Shown here in pieces: positions 22,396 to 32,483 of a DNA stretch of 64,000 bases (position 1 is its first letter; each line of letters starts with the position of its first letter). The stretch covers positions 919,912 through 983,911 of the forward strand of contig NZ_VLKW01000001.1 in the NCBI RefSeq assembly GCF_007830495.1, given 5' to 3'. The DNA is from Pseudoduganella flava. GTDB taxonomy: Bacteria; Pseudomonadota; Gammaproteobacteria; Burkholderiales; Burkholderiaceae_D. The notes below the pieces were generated by a model. It had not been told where the DNA came from and did no database searches. It saw only the letters and a list, made by a program, of their open reading frames with translations. The translations under genes and the position numbers were made by a program.

Positions 22396-22473
22396 GAGAC
22401 ATCTGCCGAGTTCGTGTCACCGGTGCCTGGCACCAGTGCCTGGCACCAGTGACACAGGCTCAGCAGATGTCTC
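22396..22473. repeat. 78-bp intergenic palindromic element with nested GTGCCTGGCAC cores
   Basis: Outer arms GAGACATCTGC (22396-22406) and GCAGATGTCTC (22463-22473) are perfect inverted repeats. Inner arms GTGTCAC (22414-22420) and GTGACAC (22449-22455) also pair. Between them lie two copies of the palindrome GTGCCTGGCAC. The last two bases overlap the stop codon of the convergent LysR gene. It looks like a REP-type mobile repeat or a strong bidirectional hairpin. Confidence 0.85.
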
Positions 22474-23395
22474 ACGCTGCCGCCGGCAGCTCTCTCCCCA
22501 CGCGCAGGATCGTCTCCCGCAGCCATTGCTGGGCGCCGTTGGCATCGTTCCGGCGATGCCAGATCAGGTGGAACGCCACTTCCGGCAGCGGCAGCGGCGG
22601 CGTGAAGAGCGCCAGTCCGTGCGCGGCCGCCCCGTGCATGGCGGCCCGGCGCAGCAGCGTGGCCGCGCAATCGCTGTGCGCCAGGATGGCCGGCACGGCA
22701 AACATCTGCGGCAGCGTGACGTGCACGTGGCGCCGCAGGCCCAGGTCCGCCAGCGCCTGGTCGGCGAGCCCATGCCGGTTCCCTTCCGGCGATACGAGGA
22801 TGTGCCGCAACGCCAGGTAGGCGTCGAGCGTCAGCTCGCCTTGAGCAAGCGGATGGTCCTTGCGGAGTGCCGTTACGAAGCCGTCGCGCAGCAGTTCCCG
22901 GCTCATGATCCGGCTTTCCTGGTTCGACGGCAGCACGCCGATGGCCACGTCGATCTTGCCGGCGTCGAGTAGGGCCACGGCCTCGTCGCGGCCGGTGAAG
23001 GCCAGGACATTGACGCCGATTTGCGGCGCCTGCTCCGCCAGTACGCCAAGCAGGCGCGGCAGCACCACGAACGCCGCGTAGTCCGACAGTCCCAGCGTCA
23101 CCGTCAGCGCCGCCTGGGCCGGGTCGAACGGGGCCGCCGGTGCCAGCACGGCTTCGATCTGGCGCAGCGCCCGCGAGATCGGTTCGGCAATGTCGAATGC
23201 CTTCGGCGTTGGCAGCAGCCCGGCGGCACTGCGCTGGAACAGGCGGTCGTCGAACAACTTGCGCAAGCGGGCGAGGGCTGCACTCATAGCCGGCTGGCTC
23301 ACGCCGACTTTCACCGAGGCGCGCGTGACGTTGCGTTCCTGCATGAGCGCGTCGAACGCGGCCAGCAGGTTCAGGTCGATGCCGTTAAAGTCCAC
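22472..23395 (-). CDS. LysR-family transcriptional regulator
   Basis: 307 residues from a GTG start with GGGAG upstream. N-terminal LysR helix-turn-helix (LNLLAAFDALMQERNVTRASVKVGVSQPAMSAALARLRKLFDDRLFQR), then a periplasmic-binding-protein-like effector domain (about 95-295). The N-terminal style resembles the NodD/LinR/PcpR-like branch. It is divergent from the SnoaL-like / quinone oxidoreductase pair, with 130 bases between, and so probably controls them. The effector is unknown. Confidence 0.92.
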   Translation of the reverse strand: MDFNGIDLNLLAAFDALMQERNVTRASVKVGVSQPAMSAALARLRKLFDDRLFQRSAAGLLPTPKAFDIAEPISRALRQIEAVLAPAAPFDPAQAALTVTLGLSDYAAFVVLPRLLGVLAEQAPQIGVNVLAFTGRDEAVALLDAGKIDVAIGVLPSNQESRIMSRELLRDGFVTALRKDHPLAQGELTLDAYLALRHILVSPEGNRHGLADQALADLGLRRHVHVTLPQMFAVPAILAHSDCAATLLRRAAMHGAAAHGLALFTPPLPLPEVAFHLIWHRRNDANGAQQWLRETILRVGRELPAAA

Positions 23396-23451
23396 ACTCC
23401 AACTCCCAATTAAAATCCATAATCGATATATCGCTGTATATGTCTTATTTG

Positions 23452-23480
23452 TTGGTTGGATTTTAGGTTCTGTCGATAAT
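23452..23480 (+). promoter_or_regulatory. Promoter of the SnoaL-like gene in the divergent LysR intergenic region
   Basis: -35 TTGGTT at 23452-23457, a 17-base spacer and -10 GATAAT at 23475-23480; start near 23487. The weak -35 suits an activated promoter. Just upstream, AATCGATATATCGCTG (about 23421) contains the palindrome CGATATATCG, a plausible LysR-type binding site. Confidence 0.5.
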
Positions 23481-23525
23481 CACAGCAAGCGCCGAACTGT
23501 TCGGCGCACTCAACGACAGGACACC

Positions 23526-23972
23526 ATGAACACCAGCACCCCATCGATCCAGGAAGCCCGGCTGGCCGCCGAACGGCAAGCCGTGTACCGGCTGTATGAC
23601 GCATTCAACCGGCAAGATCCCGATCTGATCGACGCCGCCGTCACACCCGATTGGAACGACATCCCGCTCGCGCCCGGCCAGGAACCGGGCCCGGAAGGGA
23701 TCAAGCCGATCATCCGCGCGTTCGCGGCCGCGTTCCCGGACGTGAAGATCACCGTCCACGACATGGTCCAGCTACCCGGCAAGATCGCCGTGCGCGGCGA
23801 GATCACCGGCACGCACAACGGCGAGCTGTTCGGCCTCGCGCCGACGGGCAAGGCCGTCAGCTTCCGCATCCATGAATTCCACGAACTCGATGGCGAGCGC
23901 GTGACGACGACGTGGCATATGGAAGATTGGTACGGCCTGTTCCTCCAGCTCGGCCAGTTCCCTGCCTTCTGA
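23526..23972 (+). CDS. SnoaL-like / NTF2-fold ester cyclase family protein
   Basis: 148 residues. NTF2-like fold: ERQAVYRLYDAFNRQDPDLIDAAVTPDWNDIP, EGIKPIIRAFAAAFPDVKITVHDMV, VRGEITGTHNGELFGLAPTGKAVSFRIHEFHEL. This is the SnoaL-like polyketide cyclase / ester cyclase superfamily, which includes many proteins of unknown substrate. The start at ATG 23526 fits the family. The next gene starts 13 bases downstream. Divergent from LysR. Confidence 0.88.
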   Translation: MNTSTPSIQEARLAAERQAVYRLYDAFNRQDPDLIDAAVTPDWNDIPLAPGQEPGPEGIKPIIRAFAAAFPDVKITVHDMVQLPGKIAVRGEITGTHNGELFGLAPTGKAVSFRIHEFHELDGERVTTTWHMEDWYGLFLQLGQFPAF

Positions 23973-23985
23973 CGTGGAGGACAGC

Positions 23986-24906
23986 ATGCAAGCAGCAGTA
24001 ATACGCCGCCTTGGGGCGATCGCCGACGTTCCCGTCGAGCCCGTCACGGAGGCACAGCCGGGGCCGGGCCAGGTGCTCGTCCGCATCGAAGCGGCGAGCG
24101 TCAATCCGCTGGACGTCAAGATGATCGCGGGGTACATGGAGCAGGTGTTTCCGGTCGCGTTGCCGTATGTGCCGGGCACGGACTTCGCCGGCGTCGTCGT
24201 CGCGGTCGGCCCGCAAGTGGATGCGCCGAAGGTGGGCGATCGCGTGGCGGGCCGCAAGGATCCCGTTGCCGGCGGCGCCTTTGCCCGCAGCACGGCCGCC
24301 GGTGCCGGCACGCTCGTCGTCATCCCAGACGGCATGACGTTCGAGCAGGCGGCTGCGTTGCCGACCGCCTTCGGCACCGCGCAGCAGGCCCTGTTCGCGC
24401 TCGGCGCCTTGCAACCGGACCAGCGCGTGCTGATCCACGCGGGAGCGGGCGGTGTCGGCAGCTTCGCTGTGCAACTGGCGAAGCTGGCCGGCGCACACGT
24501 GACGGCAACCGCATCGGCCGGCAACCTCGGCCTGCTGAAGGAGCTCGGTGCCGACACGGTGCTCGATTACCGGGCCGACGACTTCACGCGGCTGTCCGGC
24601 TACGACCTGGTGCTCGATACCGTCGGTGGCGACACGACGGCGCGCTCGTGGCAGGTGCTGCACGCCGGCGGCACGCTCGTCACGCTGGTCGATTTCTCCA
24701 TCGCCCCGCGTGACGGACGCCACGGCGCGGCCGTCTTCTTCAAGGACGCGACCGAGGCACTGCGCCAGGCTGTCGCGCTGTTCGCCAAGGGACAGCTGCA
24801 AATCGTCATCGACTCCGCGTACCCTTTGGCGCAGATCGGCGCCGCGCTTGGCAAGGTGGCTGCCGGCCACGCGCGCGGCAAGGTGGTCGTGCGCATGGCC
24901 GGCTGA
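23986..24906 (+). CDS. NADPH:quinone oxidoreductase-like, zinc-independent MDR dehydrogenase
   Basis: 306 residues. MDR superfamily without zinc ligands: GQVLVRIEAASVNPLDVKMIAGYM, VPGTDFAGVV, and a Rossmann motif AGAGGVGSFAVQLAKLAGA, then LDTVGGDT. It probably reduces quinones or enones with NADPH. ATG 23986 is chosen over a GTG four codons earlier because GGAGGA sits between them at proper spacing. It is convergent, four bases from the end of the PEP-CTERM gene on the other strand. Confidence 0.9.
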   Translation: MQAAVIRRLGAIADVPVEPVTEAQPGPGQVLVRIEAASVNPLDVKMIAGYMEQVFPVALPYVPGTDFAGVVVAVGPQVDAPKVGDRVAGRKDPVAGGAFARSTAAGAGTLVVIPDGMTFEQAAALPTAFGTAQQALFALGALQPDQRVLIHAGAGGVGSFAVQLAKLAGAHVTATASAGNLGLLKELGADTVLDYRADDFTRLSGYDLVLDTVGGDTTARSWQVLHAGGTLVTLVDFSIAPRDGRHGAAVFFKDATEALRQAVALFAKGQLQIVIDSAYPLAQIGAALGKVAAGHARGKVVVRMAG

Positions 24907-24910
24907 CGGT

Positions 24911-25693
24911 TCAGCCGCGCCGTCGTGCGACAGCGGCCGTCACGCCCAGGCCGGCGAGCAGCATCGCCCACGCGCGCGGTTCCGGTATCGGCGGCGGCGC
25001 GGTGCCGTCCAGCGCGATCGCGTCGAACGCGAGGCCCGTGTCCGCCGAGTTGTCGACCCAGTTCACGACGCCGAACTCGAGCCGGTAGCGGCCTGAGGCC
25101 GCGACCGTCCACGCCGCCTCGATCCATCCCGTCTGGCCGCACAGCTCGACATAGCACGAGCTCGCGTCGGCACCCAGCGGGCTCCAATGGGGGACGATGC
25201 CCTCGACGGTGGCGGACGGCGGCGACAGCGCCGCCACGCCCGCGGGCATGCCGAAGCCGGGCACGGCGCCGCCGCCGGGCGAGGTGCGGGCCGTGGCGAG
25301 CAGCGCGGCCTGACTGCCGTCCTCGCGCAGCAGCCTGATCCAGCCGTAGTCGCTGAAATCGCCGCCGTCCGTCGTCACGTAGTTGAATGCGAAGGTGAGC
25401 GCCTGGCCCGCATCGGCGGCGAACACGTAAGAGCGCAGCGCGCTGCCGGCGGCGGAATCGGCCGGGGCGCCGATCCCCGGCAGCCGTACACCTGGCACGC
25501 CACCGGTATTGGACACCCAGCCATAGCGGTTGCCGCCGCCCGGTGCCAGCGTCACGACGCCGTCCTCCGCGGCCGTGCCGCAGCTCCCCGCGCATTGCCA
25601 GCCGCCGGGGATTCCCCCGTCGAAGATCTGCGCATGGGCGCCACCGGACAGCAGCAACGCCGCCGCGGTGACGTAACGCATCGAGGTGGTCAT
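24911..25693 (-). CDS. PEP-CTERM protein with an N-terminal GGWQCAGSCG motif
   Basis: 260 residues. Signal peptide MTTSMRYVTAAALLLSGGAHAQ, a beta-sandwich-like body (GGWQCAGSCGTA, RYGWVSNTGG, LTFAFNYVTTDGGDFSDYGWIRLL, YRLEFGVVNWVDNSADTGLAFDAIAL) and a C-terminal IPEP motif, helix (AWAMLLAGLGVTAAV) and ARRR. Likely an exosortase substrate. Four Cys in two pairs suggest disulfides. The layout recalls an uncharacterised PEP-CTERM family (perhaps NF038132; not checked). AAGGAG six bases upstream sets the ATG at 25693. Confidence 0.9.
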   Translation of the reverse strand: MTTSMRYVTAAALLLSGGAHAQIFDGGIPGGWQCAGSCGTAAEDGVVTLAPGGGNRYGWVSNTGGVPGVRLPGIGAPADSAAGSALRSYVFAADAGQALTFAFNYVTTDGGDFSDYGWIRLLREDGSQAALLATARTSPGGGAVPGFGMPAGVAALSPPSATVEGIVPHWSPLGADASSCYVELCGQTGWIEAAWTVAASGRYRLEFGVVNWVDNSADTGLAFDAIALDGTAPPPIPEPRAWAMLLAGLGVTAAVARRRG

Positions 25694-25905
25694 GTCGTTC
25701 TCCTTCGTGTTGAGGTGAATCAAAGATGCTGCATATCCTGTGCCGGATCGGCCATGTCATTGATTTCGCGGTGGCGCGGCGAGCGATGCACCCGGCAATG
25801 TAAAAAATGCCGACACTGCGCTTGCAGGTTTCCGCAACGCTGTTTCCTTCGCGGAATCTATGCCAGAATCTCCGTTCCGCTACTCCACCTTTATTGCCTG
25901 TCCAG

Positions 25906-28900
25906 ATGCTCCTCACCCGTTTGTTCCTCGCCGCCGGCCTCATCGGTACGGCGGTCTCGGCGCTGGCCGCCGATCCGTATCTGCGTCACCCGTCCGTGCG
26001 CGGCGACGCGGTCGTATTCACCGCCGAAGGCGATCTGTGGAAAGCACCCGCGCAGGGCGGCGCGGCACAGCGCCTGACTACGCATGCCGCCGCCGAAACG
26101 CATGCGGCCATTTCGCCGGACGGCCGCTGGGTCGCGTTCACCGGCAGTTACGAAGGCGCGCAGGAAGCGTATGTGATGCCGCTGGCGGGCGGCTTGCCGA
26201 AGCGGCTGACGTTCGAGAACGGCAGCGTCACCGTGCTGGGCTGGACGGCGCAGGGCGAGGTGCTGGTCAGCACGCAGAACTCGGTGGGGCCGGGCGCCCA
26301 TCGCATCGTCGCGGCCGTCCGTCCGGCCACGCTGGAGCGGCGCGTGTTCCCCGTCGCCGATGCGAACGATGCGGTGCTCGACGATGCCGGCAAGACGCTG
26401 TATTTCACGCGCTACGGCCTCGTGATGACCAACGATAACGTGCGCCACTACCGCGGCGGCGCCCATGCGACGCTGTGGCGCTATGACCTCGACGGCACCG
26501 GCGAAGCACAGCGCGTGTTCGCCGACGACGCCGTCAACGACAAGCGGCCGATGTGGTGGCAGGGCCGGCTGTACTTCGTCAGTGACCGCGGCGGCACCGA
26601 CAATCTGTGGTCGGCCAATCCGGACGGCAGTGAGCGCCGCCAGCTGACCACCTACAAGGACTGGGACGTGCGCAACGCCGCGCTGGGCGACGGCCGCATC
26701 GTGTTCCAGCTGGGCGCCGACCTGCACCTGCTGGACCTGGCGAGCGGTCAGGCGCGCAAGCTGCCGATCAGCCTCGTGTCGGACTTCGACCAGCAGCGCA
26801 CGCGGCTGATCCGTTCGCCGCTGGACGCGTTGACCAATGTGCAGATCTCCGCGAAGGAAGAGCGCGTGGTGCTGACCGCGCGCGGCCGCGTGACGATCGC
26901 CGGCACCGGCAGCCAGCGCCGCGTCGAGCTCGCGATCCCCGAGGGCGCGCGGGCGCGCGACGCGATCTTCTCGGCCGACGAGAAGTGGGTGTATGCGATC
27001 GTCGACACCACCGGCGAAAACGAGATCTGGCGCTTTGCCGCGGACGGCTCCGGGCACGGCGAGCAGCTGACGAAGGATGGCAACAACCACCGCTGGGCGC
27101 TGTATCCTTCGCCGGACGGCAAGTGGCTGGCGCACACCGACAAGAAGGGCCGCTGCTGGCTGCTCGACCTGACGACGAAAGCCAACCTGCTGGTGGACGA
27201 CGCGGGCAAGGCCGGCATCGACCAGCACGACGACGTCGTCTGGTCGCCGGACAGCAGGAACATCGCATTCGTGCGCAGCGCCAGCACCGAACTGCGCGAC
27301 CAGATCGGTTTGTACAACCTGGCCTCGAAGGACCTGGTGTTCGTCACCAGCGACCGCTACACGTCGTCCAGCCCGGCCTTTGCGCCGGATGGCCGCTGGC
27401 TGTACTTCCTGTCGGCCCGCAACTTCAAGCTGTCGAACGGCTCGCCGTGGGGCGACCGCAATATGGGCCCGGTGTTCGACAAGCGCGTGGGGCTGTACGC
27501 GCTGGCGCTGCAGCCGGGGAACCGCTTCCCGTTCAAGCCGGACGACGAACTGTCGAAGACGGACGTGAAGCCCGCCGAAAGCACCGAGGAGCGCGCCGCC
27601 GAGAAGGCTGTCGAGAAGGCCGTCGACAAGCTGGCGCAGGCCAAGGACGGCAAGCAGTTGAAGGAGCCGATCAAGCCCGTCAAGCCGGTGACGCCGGCGA
27701 TCGACTATGCAGGCATCGCCAAGCGCCTGTTCGAGGTGCCGCTCGCGCCCGGCAATTACCGTGGCCTGGCGGTGGACGACAAGCGGCTGTACTTCATCGA
27801 CATGGATGGTGCCGACAACAAGCCGGCGTTGAAGACGCTGGCGATCGCGCGCACGGAGCCCAAGCCCGAGACGTTCGCGGCCAACGTGCGCTCGTTCGAC
27901 CTGGCGGCGGACCGCAAGCACGTCTACTACCGCACGATGACGGCGGGAGCGGGCGAGATGTACATCGTCGAGGCGGGTGCCAAGCAGCCGGCAGACATCT
28001 CGAAGGCCCGCGTGCGCGTCGAGGACTGGAGCATCGTCTCGAACCCGGTGCAGGAATGGAAGCAGATGTTCAACGACGCGTGGCGCATGCACCGCGACTT
28101 CCTGTACGACGTGAAGATGCGCGGCGTGAACTGGACCGCCGTGCGCGACAAATATGCGCCGCTCGTCGAGCGCGTGACGGACCGCGCCGAGTTGAACGAC
28201 ATCCTCGGCATGATGGTCGCCGAGGTGGGCGCGCTGCACTCGCAGGTGCAGCCCGGCGATATCCGCAAGGCCGCGCCGGAAGGCACCCCGGCGGGCCTGG
28301 GCGCCGTGCTGGCGCGCGTGAAGAACGGCTACCGCGTCGAGCGCGTGTACCGCACCGAGGACGAGCTGCCGGGCGAGCGTGCGCCGCTGGCGCAGGCCGA
28401 CGTCGACGTCAAGGAGGGCGACGTGATCACGGCCGTCAACGGCCGCAGCGTGCTGGAGGTGCGCGACGTCTCCGACCTGCTGCTGAACCAGGCCGGCCGG
28501 CAGGTGCTGCTGCAGGTGCAGCCGAAGGAAGGCAAGGCGCGCGCCGTGATCGCGATCCCCGTGTCGATGGCGCGCCAGGCCGCGCTGCAGTACAGCGACT
28601 GGGAGCAGAGCAGGGCGCGCCAGGTGACCGACAGCTCGCAGGGCCGCATCGGCTACCTGCACCTGCGGGCGATGGGCGCCGACGACATCGCCGCGTTCGC
28701 GCGCGAGTTCTACGCGAACGTGAACAAGGACGGCCTGATCATCGACGTGCGCCGCAACCGCGGCGGCAACATCGACAGCTGGATCATCGAGAAGCTGCTG
28801 CGCAAGGCATGGGCGTTCTGGAGCAATCCATCCGGCCAGATGTCGCCGAACATGCAGAACACGTTCCGCGGCCACCTGGTGGTGCTGGTCGACGAGCTGA

Positions 28901-29250
28901 CATACTCGGACGGCGAAACGTTCGCCGCCGGCGTGAAGGCGCTGGGCCTGGGGCCGCTGGTCGGCAAGCGCACGGCCGGTGCCGGCGTCTGGCTCAGCGA
29001 CCGCAACCGCCTGGCGGACAACGGCATGGTGCGGGTGGCGGAGAACGGCCAGTTCGACAGCGACAAGGGCCAATGGCTGATCGAAGGCGTCGGCGTGCTG
29101 CCGGACGTCGAGGTCGACAACCTGCCGCATGCGACGTTCGCGGGGCGCGACCGCCAGCTCGAGGTGGCGATCGAGATGCTGCAGAAGAAGGTGAAGGAAG
29201 TGCCGGTGAAGCCGTACAGCCCGCAGGCGATTCCGTCGCTCAGCTATTGA
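25906..29250 (+). CDS. Tricorn protease homologue (S41 family), exported
   Basis: 1114 residues. A signal peptide (MLLTRLFLAAGLIGTAVSALAA) is followed by two beta-propellers (WD40/TolB-like repeats such as SPDGRWVAF, SPDGKWLAHTD), a Lys/Ala-rich helical insert about 545-580, a PDZ domain about 805-890 and the S41 catalytic domain. The tricorn catalytic residues can be placed: His778 (GALHSQV), Ser1001-Asp1002 (TYSDGETF) and Glu1060 (LIEGVGV). Tricorn cuts peptides from larger proteases; this copy is presumably periplasmic. The ATG at 25906 is chosen for the signal peptide; no strong ribosome-binding site is seen. Confidence 0.93.
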   Translation: MLLTRLFLAAGLIGTAVSALAADPYLRHPSVRGDAVVFTAEGDLWKAPAQGGAAQRLTTHAAAETHAAISPDGRWVAFTGSYEGAQEAYVMPLAGGLPKRLTFENGSVTVLGWTAQGEVLVSTQNSVGPGAHRIVAAVRPATLERRVFPVADANDAVLDDAGKTLYFTRYGLVMTNDNVRHYRGGAHATLWRYDLDGTGEAQRVFADDAVNDKRPMWWQGRLYFVSDRGGTDNLWSANPDGSERRQLTTYKDWDVRNAALGDGRIVFQLGADLHLLDLASGQARKLPISLVSDFDQQRTRLIRSPLDALTNVQISAKEERVVLTARGRVTIAGTGSQRRVELAIPEGARARDAIFSADEKWVYAIVDTTGENEIWRFAADGSGHGEQLTKDGNNHRWALYPSPDGKWLAHTDKKGRCWLLDLTTKANLLVDDAGKAGIDQHDDVVWSPDSRNIAFVRSASTELRDQIGLYNLASKDLVFVTSDRYTSSSPAFAPDGRWLYFLSARNFKLSNGSPWGDRNMGPVFDKRVGLYALALQPGNRFPFKPDDELSKTDVKPAESTEERAAEKAVEKAVDKLAQAKDGKQLKEPIKPVKPVTPAIDYAGIAKRLFEVPLAPGNYRGLAVDDKRLYFIDMDGADNKPALKTLAIARTEPKPETFAANVRSFDLAADRKHVYYRTMTAGAGEMYIVEAGAKQPADISKARVRVEDWSIVSNPVQEWKQMFNDAWRMHRDFLYDVKMRGVNWTAVRDKYAPLVERVTDRAELNDILGMMVAEVGALHSQVQPGDIRKAAPEGTPAGLGAVLARVKNGYRVERVYRTEDELPGERAPLAQADVDVKEGDVITAVNGRSVLEVRDVSDLLLNQAGRQVLLQVQPKEGKARAVIAIPVSMARQAALQYSDWEQSRARQVTDSSQGRIGYLHLRAMGADDIAAFAREFYANVNKDGLIIDVRRNRGGNIDSWIIEKLLRKAWAFWSNPSGQMSPNMQNTFRGHLVVLVDELTYSDGETFAAGVKALGLGPLVGKRTAGAGVWLSDRNRLADNGMVRVAENGQFDSDKGQWLIEGVGVLPDVEVDNLPHATFAGRDRQLEVAIEMLQKKVKEVPVKPYSPQAIPSLSY

Positions 29251-29285
29251 TTACCGCGCCGGGCATCGGGGCCGCCGGGCGCGGT

Positions 29286-29777
29286 TCAGGCGCCCTTGTC
29301 GGTGCTGCCGTAGCCGTGCCGGCGCCGGCGGTGCAGGGGGAAGACGAACCACAGGCCGATCAGCAGCACGAACGACGCGGCGGCCGCCACGATGCCCGGC
29401 AGGATCTCGTCCGCCACCACGAAGAGCACGACGAACAGGTCCAGCGCGATCGCGGCCGCCAGGGGCGCCAGCGCCCAGCAGATCGACCGCGAACTGAGTT
29501 TCACGGTATGCAGCGTAACGACGTCCGGCTGTGCCAGGCGGTGGTAGGCGGCCGGCAGCATCACCAGCGCGATCGCGATGACGTCGAGCGCGAGCGCGGC
29601 CACGTGGCAGCCCTGCACGTAGACAGGCAGGTCCGCGAAGCGTTCGTTGAACACCGCCACCGTCTGGAAACCGAACAGTGCCTGGATCCCGGGCAGCACC
29701 ATGCGGGCCTCTTCGAGGATGTGGCCCATCTGGTCTTTCAGCGTGATCTTCTGGTCTTCTTTGGAGTCGTCAGCCAT
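29286..29777 (-). CDS. DUF6328-like four-helix membrane protein
   Basis: 163 residues. A charged N-terminus (DDSKEDQKITLKDQMGHILEEARMVLPG) precedes four hydrophobic segments, at about 55-75, 92-112 and two between 103 and 150, and ends in a basic HRRRRHGYG tail. The LEEARMVLPGIQALFGFQ segment and topology match DUF6328 family proteins (recalled). A relative lies at 50664-51137 with MRILLPGAQMLSAFL in the same place. Function unknown. The start is by homology between the two; its ribosome-binding site is weak. Confidence 0.82.
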   Translation of the reverse strand: MADDSKEDQKITLKDQMGHILEEARMVLPGIQALFGFQTVAVFNERFADLPVYVQGCHVAALALDVIAIALVMLPAAYHRLAQPDVVTLHTVKLSSRSICWALAPLAAAIALDLFVVLFVVADEILPGIVAAAASFVLLIGLWFVFPLHRRRRHGYGSTDKGA

Positions 29778-29821
29778 GGCGGCATTGTAACGATCCGTAC
29801 AGCGCGGCGGCGCGCGTTCCG

Positions 29822-31414
<1,593 letters not shown>

Positions 31415-31436
31415 GTTTCAAATTATAGTTCACTTG

Positions 31437-31460
31437 CGTTTCATCGTTTCTAATGAAACG
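31437..31460. promoter_or_regulatory. Inverted repeat, probable PrpR upstream activator site
   Basis: CGTTTCAT (31437-31444), 8 bases, ATGAAACG (31453-31460), with an extra CGTTTC between. It lies about 70-90 bases upstream of the sigma-54 promoter and beside the prpR start, fitting an enhancer site that also allows autoregulation. The PrpR assignment is inference from position. Confidence 0.6.
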
Positions 31461-31526
31461 TCATACGGACTGGCGGCTGTGTTGCAAGTGATTGATTTCC
31501 CTCACATACCCGGGTTGCGGACGGCA

Positions 31527-31542
31527 TGGCACGCGCCTTGCA
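31527..31542 (+). promoter_or_regulatory. Sigma-54 (-24/-12) promoter of prpBC-acnD-prpF
   Basis: TGGCACG-CGCC-TTGCA matches the sigma-54 consensus exactly, with GG (31528-31529) and GC (31540-31541) ten bases apart. Predicted start near 31553, 28 bases before prpB. The divergent sigma-54 activator PrpR makes the pairing convincing. Confidence 0.93.
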
Positions 31543-31580
31543 CTTGGGAGGGCATATTTCCGTTCATCTGAAAGGTCACC

Positions 31581-32471
31581 ATGAGTCAACATTCCGCCGG
31601 CGCCGCGTTCCGCCAGGCCGTCCAGGAAGAGTCGCCGCTGCAGATCGTCGGCGCGATCAATGCCAATCACGCGCTGCTGGCCAAGCGGGCCGGCTTCCGC
31701 GCGATCTACCTGTCCGGCGGCGGCGTCGCTGCCGGCTCGCTGGGTTTGCCCGACCTCGGCATCTCCGGGCTCGACGACGTGCTTACGGACGTGCGCCGCA
31801 TCACCGACGTGTGCGACCTGCCGCTGCTGGTCGACATCGATACGGGCTTCGGCGCCTCCGCGTTCAACATCGCCCGCACCGTCAAGTCGATGATCAAGTT
31901 CGGCGCCGCGGCCGTGCACATCGAGGATCAGGTCGGCGCCAAGCGCTGCGGCCACCGCCCCGGCAAGGAAGTCGTCAGCAAGGCCGAGATGGTGGACCGC
32001 GTGAAGGCTGCCGTCGATGCCCGCACCGACGAGAACTTCGTCATCATGGCGCGCACCGATGCGCTGGCCGTCGAAGGGCTTGACGCCGCGATGGAGCGGG
32101 CCGTGGCCTGCGTCGAGGCGGGCGCGGACATGATCTTCGCCGAAGCGATGACGGAACTGCCGATGTACAAGCGCTTCGTCGATGCCGTCAAGGTGCCCGT
32201 GCTGGCCAACATCACCGAATACGGCTCGACGCCGCTGTTCACGGTCGATGAACTGAAAAGCGTCGACGTCGACATCGTGCTGTATCCGCTGTCCGCGTTC
32301 CGCGCGATGAACCGCGCCGCCGAGAACGTGTACGCGGCGATCCGCCGCGACGGCACGCAGCAGAACGTGCTGGACACGATGCAGACCCGCGAGGAGCTGT
32401 ACCAGTCGATCGGCTACCACGCCTTCGAACAGCATCTCGACGCCTTGTTCGCCGCCCAGAAGAATCGATAA
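31581..32471 (+). CDS. prpB: 2-methylisocitrate lyase
   Basis: 296 residues, isocitrate lyase / PEP mutase superfamily. The catalytic KRCGH motif is at 121-125; [10 protein letters not shown] holds metal ligands. It splits 2-methylisocitrate into pyruvate and succinate, the last step of the 2-methylcitrate cycle. AAAGG lies upstream of the ATG. First gene of the prpBC-acnD-prpF operon, 12 bases before prpC. Confidence 0.96.
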   Translation: MSQHSAGAAFRQAVQEESPLQIVGAINANHALLAKRAGFRAIYLSGGGVAAGSLGLPDLGISGLDDVLTDVRRITDVCDLPLLVDIDTGFGASAFNIARTVKSMIKFGAAAVHIEDQVGAKRCGHRPGKEVVSKAEMVDRVKAAVDARTDENFVIMARTDALAVEGLDAAMERAVACVEAGADMIFAEAMTELPMYKRFVDAVKVPVLANITEYGSTPLFTVDELKSVDVDIVLYPLSAFRAMNRAAENVYAAIRRDGTQQNVLDTMQTREELYQSIGYHAFEQHLDALFAAQKNR

Positions 32472-32483
32472 CAGGAGACCAGA

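Noticed and set aside
22422..22445. Possible insertion sequence end
   Set aside because: No transposase gene or target duplication is visible; the palindromes are short and self-contained.
25891..29130. A 1079-codon open frame antisense to the tricorn-like gene
   Set aside because: Composition is typical of antisense shadow (Arg, His, Ala, Val) and no motif is present; the sense protein has mapped catalytic residues.
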